A stretch of DNA of 6,661 bases, from positions 1 through 6,661 of the forward strand of contig CALAZQ010000182.1 in NCBI GenBank assembly GCA_937926325.1, given 5' to 3'. The notes below the pieces were generated by a model. It was not told where the DNA came from. It worked only from the letters and a program-made list of their open reading frames with translations, and did not search any database. Positions within the stretch are counted from its first letter, which is position 1. Every line of letters starts with the position of its first letter. The position numbers were made by a program, and so were the translations under genes. The DNA comes from an uncultured Planctomycetaceae bacterium. Its GTDB lineage: Bacteria > Planctomycetota > Planctomycetia > Pirellulales > UBA1268. Positions 5,728 to 6,661 of the stretch are shown here, piece after piece.

Positions 5728-5955
5728 TCAAAGCCCCTCCGCCAGCCACCGGGCCTCGACCATGTCCGCCATCTCCCGGGCCTGCTCCTCTAGTTCCTCC
5801 AGCAGCTCGATGTCGTCGGTATCCTCGGCCCGGCGTGCGAGGAACAGCAGGTAATTTGCCTCGTTTCGCCACGCCTTGAGCCAGTCGGGCCGCGTGGAAA
5901 CGGGCCGGTAGATCAGGCTTTCAAGCCGCAGGAACTCATCGCCGGAGAGGGTCAT
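5728..5955 (-). CDS. Small acidic helical protein, unknown function
   Basis: I do not recognise this 75-residue protein. It starts MTLSGDEFLRLESLIYRP, has a tryptophan-containing middle (WLKAWRNEANYLLFLARRA, roughly 25-43) and ends in a strongly acidic helix (EDTDDIELLEELEEQAREMADMVEARW, about 44-70). Heptad-like leucines suggest a two- or three-helix bundle or short coiled coil. There is no signal peptide, membrane segment or cysteine. It begins 50 bp after the stop of the sirtuin gene on the same strand, so co-transcription is likely, although no strong ribosome binding site precedes the ATG. Consistent codon use and no overlap with another credible frame support it as real. A role as a partner or regulator of the sirtuin is only a guess from position. 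Confidence 0.7.
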   Translation of the reverse strand: MTLSGDEFLRLESLIYRPVSTRPDWLKAWRNEANYLLFLARRAEDTDDIELLEELEEQAREMADMVEARWLAEGL

Positions 5956-6005
5956 GGGCGACGAGTTTACCGCGTTGCCTGAGGCTGATCACAGCGTACG
6001 GCCCG

Positions 6006-6661
6006 TCACGTCTTCGCCGCCGCCAACAGCCTCGCCACCACCTCCGGCACGCCCACTGTCGCAGGCTTCGCCACGACCTCGAAATCCGGCCCCGTAGCCC
6101 GATCAGGCACATCTGGGTTGACCACGATCCGGCGGGCCTTCCTCGGAGCCTCAAAGACGAGCCCCGCCGCCGGATAGACCTGAAGCGACGTGCCAACCAC
6201 CAGCAGAATATCGGCCTCGGCCACCACCTTGACCGCCTCATCCATGGCAGGCACCATCTCCCCAAACCAGACGATGTGAGGCCGAAGTTGGCTCCCGAGT
6301 TTGCATAGGTCGCCAAGCTCGATATCCCGGTCGCCCAGATGCCGGACAAGCCCAGGGTCCCACGTGCTCCTGGCCTTTAGAACCTCGCCGTGGAGATGGA
6401 GCACGTGGGACGACCCTGCCCGCTCGTGGAGGTCGTCGACGTTCTGGGTGACGATCCGGACGTCGTACGCCCGCTCGAGGACCATCAGGGCTCTGTGGGC
6501 GGCATTGGGCTCGGCCGCCCGAACTGCCCGCCGCCGCTGGTTGTAGAAGTCGAGCACGAGCCGGGGATTCGCTGCCCAGGCTTCCGGTGTCGCCACATCC
6601 TCGACCCGGTGCCCCTCCCAGAGCCCGTCCCCGCCTCGAAAGGTCGGAAGACCGCTCTCCG
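6006..6661 (-). CDS. cobB: SIR2-family NAD-dependent protein deacylase, class III (5' end outside the window)
   Basis: 217 codons are visible; the N-terminal Rossmann GAGIS segment lies beyond 6661. Numbering from the first visible residue, ESGLPTFRGGDGLW (1-14) is the NAD-binding loop after GAGIS, TQNVDDLH (71-78) contacts nicotinamide-ribose, H90 in LHLHGEV is the catalytic base, WFGEMVP (131-137) follows the zinc module, and GTSLQVYPAAG (156-166) is the second NAD motif. Y39 and R42 in FYNQRR form the Tyr-x-x-Arg pair that in E. coli CobB and human SIRT5 binds succinyl or malonyl lysine, so desuccinylase activity is likely. The segment that normally holds four zinc cysteines (about 95-125) contains only C119. 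The same gap occurs, as I recall, in a CobB subgroup reading GDxC...SQLRPHIVWFGE, so this is probably ancestral rather than damage. A GTG at 6596-6594 could be mistaken for the start, but the family motif continues upstream of it. The small acidic gene follows 50 bp downstream. Confidence 0.94.
   Translation of the reverse strand, partial: ESGLPTFRGGDGLWEGHRVEDVATPEAWAANPRLVLDFYNQRRRAVRAAEPNAAHRALMVLERAYDVRIVTQNVDDLHERAGSSHVLHLHGEVLKARSTWDPGLVRHLGDRDIELGDLCKLGSQLRPHIVWFGEMVPAMDEAVKVVAEADILLVVGTSLQVYPAAGLVFEAPRKARRIVVNPDVPDRATGPDFEVVAKPATVGVPEVVARLLAAAKT

Noticed and set aside
6006..6596. Sirtuin starting at the GTG at 6596
   Set aside because: The same frame upstream encodes ESGLPTFRGGDGLW, a core sirtuin motif, so the real start is outside the window.

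Overview
The window looks like ordinary chromosomal DNA of a GC-rich planctomycete (Planctomycetota, probably Pirellulales-like). The evidence is a secreted LamG protein with a C-terminal PEP-CTERM sorting tail, a remnant of a 3-keto-disaccharide hydrolase (DUF1080-type) gene of the kind abundant in that phylum, strong G/C preference at third codon positions, and sparse gene packing with frequent strand switches. This placement is inference from content, with no rRNA or marker gene present.

Layout from left to right. The 5' end of a small minus-strand gene, tentatively DUF6428-like, runs off the left edge (1-66, or 1-129 with the longer start). A minus-strand LamG/PEP-CTERM exported protein follows (224-1093). 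After a divergent intergenic region of about 280 bp comes a plus-strand two-gene signalling unit: a LytTR-type response regulator (1377-2111), then a LytS/His_kinase-type membrane sensor kinase (2181-3251) whose ATP-binding half looks degenerate.

Next is a decayed locus. A secreted DUF1080-type gene (from 3424) is frameshifted and cut off near 3760. There it joins a truncated IS3-family element of about 400 bp on the minus strand: an intact outer end at 4170, orfA, an A7G slippery site, and only the first codons of orfB. The missing half of the hydrolase gene and of the IS appear to have been lost together.

To the right is an intact SRAP/YedK abasic-site DNA-protein crosslink gene (minus, 4196-4906), divergent from an exported CIA30-domain protein (plus, 4990-5559). 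The latter converges on a short acidic helical protein (minus, 5728-5955). That small gene lies 50 bp downstream of a SIR2-family deacylase (minus, 6006 to beyond 6661). The sirtuin has the Tyr-x-x-Arg motif of desuccinylases and lacks the usual four zinc cysteines.

The genes do not form one pathway. The functional units are the regulator-kinase pair and the probable sirtuin plus small protein operon; the other genes look like independent transcription units. I see no CRISPR array, tRNA, rRNA, prophage or defence island. The most unusual items are the kinase with missing ATP-site residues, the IS3/DUF1080 chimeric junction, and the zinc-cysteine-poor sirtuin with its small acidic partner.
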